Shown here: positions 55,324 to 64,000 of the stretch, one piece after another | How positions within the stretch are numbered: position 1 is the first letter of the stretch | Layout of the letters: every line of letters begins with the position of its first letter | Source: Mesocentrotus franciscanus | Lineage: Eukaryota; Echinodermata; Echinoidea; Camarodonta; Strongylocentrotidae | Direction: 5' to 3' | Length of the DNA: 64,000 nt | NCBI GenBank assembly: GCA_037976565.1 | Contig: CP137666.1 | Coordinates: 6,443,802 to 6,507,801, forward strand | Notes under the pieces: generated by a model | Seen by the model: only the letters and a program-made list of their open reading frames with translations | Told to the model about the DNA's origin: nothing | Database searches by the model: none | Translations under genes and position numbers: made by a program

Positions 55324-58320
55324 TAGCTACGTTGAACTTTAAAATAAATACACAATACACAAGTTCTTTTCATTACTTATCCCCCTTTATAGCCCAAGTG
55401 CATTTTAATATTCAAAAACTAGACTCCTCTTTCATAGTTACATTTCACAAGTAACAATAAAATTGAAGCATTCATCATACATATAGCCTAATCACATACA
55501 TTAGGCATGCCCTTTGCTGCCATATAATTACCCATATACCTACTCAAATAAATACATTTAATGATGCAATATAACTATACGATTTGTAGCAACATACAAA
55601 AACAAATAGGAATGTCAAAATAATCTTCATTTGCACTTTCCATTTAATGCTTTGACAGGTAGATAAAACTTTCACATGAAAAGTGTCTAGCCTGTTCCTG
55701 AAATATACATGTATGCAATCATTCATAAAATATAACTCTACAAAATAGAAGTCAATTAAATCATTTGTAAGAATGGAAAACGAAATGTTAAAAAGCCATG
55801 ATTTTCATCATTACATATCATTTTGAATACAATAAAAAAAAATAATAGAACATAGATGTTGGCAAAACTTACATCCATTTTATTTGTGAGATGAATCAGG
55901 CAATTTTAGTCACATTTTGATGGAATACTATACATAAAAACAATGACCATTTTCACATTCTTTTTAAGAATAAAAGTAATATATTTGTTATTGAAAAAAT
56001 AACCCCACAGATATTTGAGTTAGTAATTCAAAGTGAGTTGGTTCAAGTGAACATTAATATGCAGACAAATTATTAATTACTCCAACACACCCCTTGGAAC
56101 AACTTTATACATCATAACAATAACATTCTATATTCATATTTCTATCAAATAAGGATTCTTGTTTCTGATATACATGTGTATGAAAGTAAAAGCATAATAC
56201 AAATCTTCCCATGCATAATTATAATAACCAAGTCATGCATCTAGTTAGAACAGTTCATTCTACTTACAGTAGTTATTCAGAAAAGCATGTCATACCACAA
56301 TCCATGCCCCATTTAGACGCAAGGCAATAAACTGCCCCAAAAGAAGAAAAAAAATGCCCTCCCAAAAATAATGAAATATGTAGTTCACATCATCTATCAG
56401 TCATTACACTACAAACATAGACGACTCAATGTGTGTAGAGGCTTGTGCATGCAGCTGTTTTTACCCCCACAACGTTATCTTTATGAACCATTCATTTACA
56501 TGCAAGGTGTTTTTTTTGTTGCTGAATTGGTTTCTTATGGGTGTTTTGTGTGAACAAGGCTGTAATCACATGACATGAATATAGCATACAATAGAAGGTA
56601 GAACATTTGGGGCTTTAAATGAAAGACAAGCTGAAAGCCATGAAGGGAATGTGCTAGAGTGAATGTTTATCAAGACAATGGCATTTAGATATCCAATATA
56701 AAGACAGATATGGAGATCGAGACAGAGAGAAAGAGCTATGTTACCATGTTAAATAGCATTCCTATACATCAATCACTTTAGGGTAGAAAATTTGAACATT
56801 TTAAAAATTAATCCCCCCTTTGCTGGGAGAAATTTATTATCTATCCCATGATGTTCTCACAGAAATAATCATGATACGAGAGGTGGGTGGACTATTAATT
56901 GTTACTGTGTTATCTAGCATGTTTTTTTTTCCTGAGATTTTTGGATGGAAAGCCAGGGTCCTTGTTCAGGGAAGGCAGGTGGGGGGTATAATGTTGCCTA
57001 TGATTGTCCAAAATGAGCCCTCATCAAAATCTTTGACTTGCTTCAGATAAGTGTGAAACTTGTTTTTCCTCGTCACTGATTTTTGTTAAAAAATACTGTG
57101 TACCCCCTTTAACATAATGTGTCACCACTCCTGTTTCGAAGACATACTGCCCATGCGGACACTCAGACATTTTCTGCTTCAAGTCAATTTAATCCCACAC
57201 GCCCTCCAAACAGTATTTCCCAGCCAATGAGAGTACGTCCATAATCAAATAATGCCTGTTGCTGCGATGCAAGAATGAACCAATTTATGCTATCTGGCCC
57301 CTCATGAGAGAGATAAAGAGGAGATGATGAAGAAAGGTAATTGGTAGAAGGAATCAAAATGACTGGGGGTGGGGGAGAAAGAATGGAGAAAGGACAAAAT
57401 ATGGCTGTGTAAAAAGTGGTGAAGAATGACCCAATTTACGCTATCCAACAGATGAATGCAAGATGATGAAGAGAGATGACCGACAAAAGGGGAGAAAATT
57501 ATATAATAACAGAAGGAGAATAGATTGGGTGTCTGAAAAGTGTTGCATACAGACAAGATGCTGCAGAGAGATTAGGAGAAGTGGAAATGAAGGAGCTAAA
57601 GAAAGGGATAAATGTACATGTATGTCTTGAAGTGGAGGAAATCAATGGGAGGAGAAAAAGAAGGTAAAGAAGAATGACAAATTAGCTGAGAAGTAAAGAA
57701 TTCAACAAAACACTAAATAACAAACACAACAACAAACAAATACAAATAATATAGCCCAAGCAATCAAGTCTGAAAAATCTTTAAAAAATTTTTTTACAAG
57801 TAAAAAAAAAAAAAAGGAATCCCGGCAGGGGCAGATGTAGAGAAATATTGAGAAAACAAATGTGCACCAGTGTGAGTGAGTGCCATAACAGGCATAATAA
57901 GAAAGCCAAAACTTTAAGAAGGAGACTTAAAGTCTGAGATGGACAGATAAAGACAACAAGAAACTGTATAAGCATATATGTTGTGAATTAGCAAAAGGGA
58001 CACAATGCCAGATTATCAGGACTTTTGGAAATGTGTAAAAATTGTATAACCTAACTATAGATAAAGGATCTGTTTTTTCCACAAACATGGGAACTTAATC
58101 AGCCACGTAAATGAGATCAGAAAAAGTCATTTCAAGATGACTTCCAATTTCCGCTGGATGTCCTTACTTTCCAGTGCCAAGCTTGAGAGACATCCACGAA
58201 CAATTGAAACATACTTATGGCAGTGTGATGTACAAGGTGCCTCAAATTTGAGGAAAAGGCAAAACTGATTTATATTGCACTATATATCAAATGAGGACCA
58301 GATAATCTGTATATAATTTA
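55324..58320. other. Non-coding AT-rich DNA
   Basis: No gene or transposon is recognisable. A GA-rich segment lies at 57300-57680 containing two related phrases (gaatgaaccaatttatgcta at about 57273 and agaatgacccaatttacgct at about 57422), an imperfect 150-bp duplication. It might include the 3' UTR or an intron of a neighbouring gene outside the window. Confidence 0.35.
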
Positions 58321-58325
58321 TGTGT

Positions 58326-58396
58326 TAAAAGCCAGAAAGACATTAATTCCTATCATTTATAAGAGTTAATGCCCTTCTAGCTCTCAAGAGGTGACA
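58326..58396. repeat. 70-bp hairpin repeat, copy 4
   Basis: Arms taaaagccagaaagacatta and gagttaatgcccttctagct. The right flank runs straight into a 38-bp minisatellite. Confidence 0.65.
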
Positions 58397-58532
58397 AATA
58401 GACTTAGTCCCCTTTTAGCTCTCAAGAGGTCACAAACAGACCTAGTCCCCTTTTAGCTCTCAAGAGGTGACAAACAGACCTAGTCCCCTTTTAGCTCTCA
58501 AGAGGTGACAAACAGACCTAGTCCCCTTTTAG
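58381..58532. repeat. Minisatellite: four 38-bp units
   Basis: Exactly four 38-mers (ctctcaagaggtgacaaaca + gacctagtccccttttag) with at most three differences in unit 1 and one in unit 2. The unit begins inside the right arm of the hairpin repeat, so it arose by amplifying the repeat's edge. Confidence 0.9.
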
Positions 58533-58539
58533 CTCTTAA

Positions 58540-59790
58540 TTCAAATGACAAAAGGAAGAAAATATAAATAAAAAAAATTAAAGAAAACATGAAGAATAAT
58601 ATCACAAGTGTGAATGATGAAGATTAAAATGGGGAACACTAAACTTGTTTCTTTTTTTCTTCTTTCTTAATTACCTCATCACCAGACTGATTCCTTTAAG
58701 TATCTGAATGCACATTTTCCATTTAATCAGCAGCAGATAGACACATTGTTTCAAAATTAATAAATTGTGAATTTCTGTCATTCTTTTAAAAGAAATGAAT
58801 GTTTTAATTTTCCTGTATAGGGGGGGGGGGTGTGCAATCAGATTTTAGGAATGATTCATCCAATTTTGATAATTTTCCAGTTCTTTGGGATAATAGTATT
58901 GAATGTTTACTAAATTTGCTAGGTGAACTATATTCACTATTTTTCTAAAATTTGTTATCTAGATTCTGAAAAATAAGATGATAGTGTAAAGGAAAAATAT
59001 GTTATCTTATAACATACTATAACATCTAATCCTCTAATATCAATCAAAGAGATTGGGAGGTATGGAAGAAGCAAGGAAAGTAGTTATATTGCAATGCATT
59101 ATTGCTGAATATCTAGCTGCACAAAGTAATGAAAAGCAGCAAGAATTTGAAAAGCAATCTACTTTGATCATAATACAGAGTGACAGTTTCAAACCCAGTA
59201 ATCAAAAACCTTTCTTAGGAACAATATGAAAATATCGTAACTGACACTCCATCTTCCAAGATCTGATTTCAAATATGAGATATACCTTCATGCATTTCTA
59301 TCTTCTATCACCATCACTCTCTTAACAATACTTTCTGAAGGTTCCCTGACATGGCAGAAAACATTGTACCGGTATTATACACTACCTGCATTTAAAATAA
59401 ATATAACAAATTTAGCACTACATGAACATGCTCAAGTGAAGAAGCATCCCTAAACTGGACAACTTGAGAATGAATCTGAAAAAGTATGAAACAAATATGT
59501 GAAACTACATGTAGGTTATCCGACATGTTCATCAATGCATATATGGGTACTATTGAATTAATGTTAATGTACAAAACACAACAGGCTCATGTTAGGATTA
59601 ATGTGTTATTCAGTTTGCATAAAAAATAGAGATATAAAGTAAAGCTGTACATTCTAAATAAACTTAAATAAGAGAAAGGTACTGTCAGTATGGATTATTT
59701 TTTAATGGAAAGAGAGAAGAGCACACAGCTAGCTGAAGATGATTTACATATTAAACAAAACTAGATGGAACTTCAACTGCGCGCAGTCGA
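58540..59790. other. Non-coding, nothing recognised
   Basis: AT-rich DNA with a G10 run at 58821-58830. No supported feature. Confidence 0.3.
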
Positions 59791-59791
59791 T

Positions 59792-60729
59792 GATGCCTCC
59801 GCCATAGAGCAATTTTACAAACCAAAATGGAAGCAATTTTTAAAATTCAAGTTTGATTGTAATCCATCTGTTGGTTCTAATGATAACGCGATCACGAGCT
59901 ATTTTAGGATACATAATGAGCCCTGTGACCTTTGACCTCGTGACCCCAAATCTAATCAGTTCATTGGCTCTGCAAGATACATACATGACCCAAGTTTGGC
60001 GGTAATCCATCAATCGGTTCTTGAGATAATGTGATCACAAGCTATTTTGCATACATAATGAGCCCTGTGACCTTTGACCTCGTGACCCCAAAATCTAACC
60101 AGTTCATTAGCTCTGCAAGATACATACATAACCCAAGTTTGGCGGTAATCCATCAATCGGTTCTTGAGATAACACGATCACGAGCTATTTTTGCATACAT
60201 AATGAGCCCTGTGACCTTTGACCTTTGACCTCGTGACCCCAAAATCTAATCAGTTCATTAGCTCTGCAAGATACATACATGACCCAAGTTTGGCGGTAAT
60301 CCATCAATCGGTTCTTGAGATAACGCGATCACAAGCTATTTTTGCATACACAATGAGCCCTGTGACCTTTGACCTTTGACCTCGTGACCCCAAAATCTAA
60401 TCAGTTCATTAGCTCTGCAAGATACATACATGACCCAAGTTTGGCGGTAATCCATCAATCGGTTCTTGAGATAACGCGATCACGAGCTATTTTTGCATAC
60501 ATAATGAGCCTTGTGACCTTTGACCTTGGACCTCGTGACCCCAAAATCTAATCACTTCATTAGCTCTGCAAGATACATACATGACCCGAGTTTGGCGGTA
60601 ATCCATCAATTGGTTCTTGAGATAACGCGATCACGAGAACGGGACGTACGTACGTACGTACGTACGTACGTACGGACGGACGGACAACCAGAAAACATAA
60701 TGCCTCCGGCTACGTTGTAGCGGAGGCAT
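59792..60729. mobile_element. Element with GATGCCTCCGC ends and a ~145-bp tandem array
   Basis: Short inverted ends gatgcctccgcc and tagcggaggcat bound the segment. Inside are five to six tandem units of 141-150 bp (tgagccctgtgacctttgac, ctcgtgaccccaaaatctaa, agctctgcaagatacataca, aatccatcaatcggttcttg), then a (TACG)n/(GACG)n microsatellite at 60644-60684. Unit length varies by extra tttgacc heptamers. No transposase. Superfamily unknown. Confidence 0.75.
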
Positions 60730-61179
60730 AAAAACTAGGTAAACCACAAACAGATGTACAAATTACTGTCACGTTAATATTATTGTGAGAAAAATAGATG
60801 AATACAACACTGTTGCTACTATATATCTGCCTATTAATATAGAAATAAATAATATGTTACCAAAACTACCCCCTGCTCATATCTCATCAATGATTAATGA
60901 CCTTTGAACTTGATATCAGTAACCTTTGGTCCATCTATACGTGATCATATAGAGTACATGTACATGTTGAGTACATGTATTATCAATTTCAACTTTTCAA
61001 CTTAATGAATTTAATGTATTCTATAAGGTACCAAATTGACAGTATACAACCACTTTGTACTTGACATGAAAATGATATGTAACCTTTGACCTCTTGGCTC
61101 CAATACAGGTTATTCCATGCTACTATGATAGTAGGATTGATATGGTACATTATCTGATGAGATGGATGGGACAAAGACA
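60730..61179. other. Non-coding, nothing recognised
   Basis: No gene or repeat could be supported. Confidence 0.3.
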
Positions 61180-61181
61180 TA

Positions 61182-61353
61182 CAGTCAAACCTGTCTATGA
61201 AGGCCACCCAAGGGAAACACAAAAAGTGGCCACTGTAGACAGTTGCCTTTTTGAGACAGGTTCTTTAACACAGATTTCCTTCTAGAGAGAGCCAATATGG
61301 GGGACCACTATAGACAGGTGGCCTTTATAGAGAGGTGGCCACTAATTTGACTT
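61182..61353. mobile_element. Tc1/mariner-like MITE
   Basis: Starts CAGTCAAACCTGTCTATGAA after TA (61180-61181) and ends ggccactaatttgacttta with TA at 61354-61355. Internal phrases such as gaaggccacc, gtggccactgtagacag and agacaggtggcctttataga recur in inverted order. The TA flanks and short length fit a mariner-type MITE. Confidence 0.6.
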
Positions 61354-62650
61354 TACTAATCCGACTACTTTAGCCTTTAACATCTGACCTCTAAACCCAA
61401 TGAAATCCCAAAATAGATAGTCTATAGATAGCAACACATTCTCATATCAGATTGAACAAAATGAATTACTGTGCATATTATATAAAATCAAGTTTACATT
61501 TGCATTGAATGCAACATTGTACATACCACTAAAACAAACACAAAATATACAAAGGATTCTGGAGAAATTGGGCTGATGAAATTGTTTACCTTGCGTAAGT
61601 TGACTAGTGACAAAATTTATCTCATTTGTCAGAGAGGGAACATTTCATTGGTTGATTCACTAGATCATAAAATCTTGACACCTTAACCACCAGTAACACA
61701 ATATTTATCATTATTTCCTTACAGAATAGATGTGTATCATATCTGTATCTGTAATCTGTATTGCAACAGTCTTGCATCTTCAGGATGGAGTGTATTATTG
61801 ATTCGTAAACCCTTTACGGGATACACAAAAAAAAATCAAAATATTGGGAGGGGGAAAACTACCCCCCGCCCCCATCCCCCATCTTCCAAGCAACTGTCCT
61901 TATGACAACCATGTTTTTATGATCTGCTTTTCTGTGCCACCTTAATTTCACATATACTTCACTTAATACTTTTTTTTAATGGCAGTACTTGATGCATATG
62001 ATTTTTCCAGGCAGAACAACCCGACATGTGTACACGTTTAAGAACAAGTCCAGTTGGTATACATAATTCAACAGGGACTAAGAGTATGGAATGATCAAAC
62101 AACAACATCTGCAACTTTGCAATACGGATATGCCATCATATCCAAGGTATATTGAACAAATTAAGAATAAATCACAAAATAAACAATCCATACTCACAAA
62201 AGGACAAACAAGACGAGTCGTTCACATGAGTGAAACACCTCAATATTTACTTCCCCAGCTCAACATAGAAGCCATCCTCATAAATAATGTACATCCAAAT
62301 GTTTTAGAAATAGCATATATACCACAGAAGCGATGCATGTACATGAGCAAGACTTATTACATAACTAATTAATAGCTTGAGATATGTATTTACATCATAT
62401 AGTTATGTACAAGATATATTATAATTATACTATTGACTGCAACATACTTTCCAATTCAAGGCATTTCTCCAACATAATTCCAACTGAATTTATCTATGTC
62501 CGCATGGAAGCCACTCATAGAAATCATGTATACACATCTTGCTTCAATTCGATACTGCTTTTCTAATACAATCACGTGTCCTCTCTGATTGTTCACTGCC
62601 CACATGAATTCTCATCATTTCTCATTTCTTCACTTGCTTTCCTTTCTATT
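61354..62650. other. Non-coding, nothing recognised
   Basis: AT-rich DNA with a short C/G-rich block at 61843-61880 (gggagggggaaaactacccc). No supported gene. Confidence 0.3.
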
Positions 62651-62652
62651 AT

Positions 62653-62726
62653 CTATGTGGAGCCATAAGGGCGTTAACTCACATCCTTCTATAGGAAGTT
62701 AAAGCCCTTCTGGCTCCTAACAGACA
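62653..62726. repeat. 70-bp hairpin repeat, copy 5
   Basis: Arms gtggagccataagggcgtta and gttaaagcccttctggctcc, right flank taacagac. The best preserved palindrome of the family. Confidence 0.7.
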
Positions 62727-62745
62727 ATATGTTCAGTTGCAAGTA

Positions 62746-62918
62746 CAGTCAAAGCTGCTTTAGCCACTACCTGTCTATACAATACCACAAGTTTTTTCTT
62801 CCCTTGTACAGTGTTCTGTCATCGAAATGTACAGCATAACAAATACATAAAGATCACCTGCCTATTAAGACCATGTTTTTGTCGGCTTTCAGTGGTCTTT
62901 ATATACAGGTTTTACTGT
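62746..62918. mobile_element. Degenerate copy of the mariner-like MITE
   Basis: Starts CAGTCAAAGCTGCTTTAGCC after TA and ends cagtggtctttatatacagg + ttttactg, paralleling 61182-61353. Confidence 0.5.
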
Positions 62919-62946
62919 TCCAAGTACTTTGTTTTCACTCCTGGCA

Positions 62947-63020
62947 GACTCCATAGGCAGAAGGGTGTTTACTCTGTGTTCAGTATATATGAGTTAATGC
63001 CCTTCTGGTTCCAAACATAC
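62947..63020. repeat. 70-bp hairpin repeat, copy 6
   Basis: Arms ctccataggcagaagggtgt and gagttaatgcccttctggtt; flank aaacata. About 290 bp from copy 5 with the MITE at 62746-62918 between them. Confidence 0.65.
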
Positions 63021-63422
63021 ACATTGATCCATTGCTTATACAATGCGACTTATTGAAATAAGACGGCTATGTGGTAAATTAGGAATTAAAGAAGTAGTTT
63101 TAAAGGCAAAAAAGCATATATTTCCAGACATACAACAAGATGTTTCATCAATAAAGACTAAGGATCTGGATTGAAAATGAACACCAGAAGCTTCTTTACA
63201 CCCAGTTGTACAGATTCATTGAAAGTCAATCACTGAGAGTGCAATCAACCCAAATCACTAATTATTAAAAAAAAACATCTTTGATCTATGAAGGATGAGT
63301 GAGTTGTATATTATTGTATAGTTCCTGTAAACTTAAAGCATGGCAATGTGTCGTGTCTTATAAACAGTTCACCAAATGATTAAAAAACAAGTTCATCTAT
63401 CAGTACAAACAAGTTAAAATTA
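63021..63422. other. Non-coding, nothing recognised
   Basis: No supported feature. Confidence 0.3.
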
Positions 63423-63551
63423 CCCCAGTCACACTGGCGAGACTAACACCAGACCAAACACTAGAATGAAAATTTATCACATTATTTCAAATGGCCAAGA
63501 TTATTTTGATTTTGGGGTAAGTTTGGTGTTAGTGTGCCAGTGTGGCTGGGA
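63423..63551. mobile_element. ~128-bp palindromic MITE
   Basis: Arms cccagtcacactggcgagac + taacaccagaccaaac and, on the right, gtttggtgttagtgtgccag + tgtggctggg, an imperfect 30-bp inverted repeat around an AT-rich loop. No coding potential; target duplication not obvious. Confidence 0.75.
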
Positions 63552-64000
63552 TATTCTCCGGTAACAAATTCTCCTTCTTAACCTCACTATCTTACTTAAC
63601 ACCATATTTTGAAAGAATGAACATTAAATATCAAGATGTGAAAGAAATCATTATGTGACCTTCCCCTTACAATTATCTATTACATATTACCTATTCCCAC
63701 AGCTTAATAAGTGGCCCTTTTCATTTTTTCTATCAAGTATATCTACATCCATGGCCAATCAACATACAGTCATATGATAACACATGCCTGCAAATATCTA
63801 AAAGAGAATAGTCTCTCTTGTGAAATACCAACACACTTTAAACCGTCTATTTTGCAAAAATAGTATTTTCCTTCCATTTAATCGTACCTACTTTATACAA
63901 ATTGAGATATTTGGCAATAGTTACAATAATTTTTAACAAACAATGATCATAATGACACCAGAATCGTACACTCATTAAGAAAGAAAATTTCCTAATGTCC
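63552..64000. other. Non-coding right edge
   Basis: AT-rich, no supported feature. Confidence 0.3.

Noticed and set aside
59926..60710. CRISPR-like array
   Set aside because: The units are ~145 bp and nearly identical throughout, with no unique spacers, and the genome is eukaryotic; it is a minisatellite.

Overview
The window is eukaryotic genomic DNA: genes are split into short exons by long introns with GT/AG boundaries, and much of the rest is transposon debris, tRNA-derived SINEs and microsatellites. The repeat style (frequent taggcctata tracts, tRNA SINEs, hAT/Harbinger/Merlin/mariner-type elements, CR1- and L1-like LINE pieces) and the protein sequences suggest a marine deuterostome, most likely an echinoderm such as a sea urchin. 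That placement is an inference from texture, not from a search.

Layout. 1-3.9 kb: a decayed L1/Tx1-type LINE carrying two nested DNA-transposon insertions. 4.6-5.3 kb (-): a small ankyrin-repeat gene. 6-21 kb: repeat-rich intergenic DNA with two copies of a CCCATATGGG-rich element, a large inverted GACGAGAAGA repeat, two copies of a GTGCCCC-rich element, SINE and MITE pieces and telomere-like DNA. 21.5-36.6 kb (+): an eight-exon secreted carboxylesterase of the cholinesterase/type-B family (598 aa by my splice model). Its introns hold a TTA-flanked Harbinger-like element with a hAT-like element nested inside, a SINE, a CR1 tail and a near-perfect 466-bp tandem duplication. 36.6-39 kb: simple repeats around a 500-N assembly gap. 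39.2-51.3 kb (+): a ten-exon UBXN6 (UBXD1) gene, 439 aa, the p97/VCP cofactor with PUB and UBX domains. Intron 1 contains a structurally complete Merlin (IS1016/ISXO2-like) transposon. Just after exon 2 there is a diverged but open and phase-compatible duplicate of most of exon 2. 51.3-64 kb: the UBXN6 3' UTR (with a SINE), then non-coding DNA with several MITEs, a 38-bp minisatellite, and a ~145-bp minisatellite in which each unit carries a perfect DR1 nuclear-receptor motif.

The three host genes have no evident shared pathway. The most unusual observations are the potential in-frame cassette exon in UBXN6, a ~70-bp hairpin repeat family seen six times (arms around AGAAGGGC / GCCCTTCT), the intact-looking Merlin element, the DR1 minisatellite, and the well-dated nested insertions at both the LINE and the esterase intron. 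I did not find a clearly new gene system; one ORF (23875-24174) remains unidentified.
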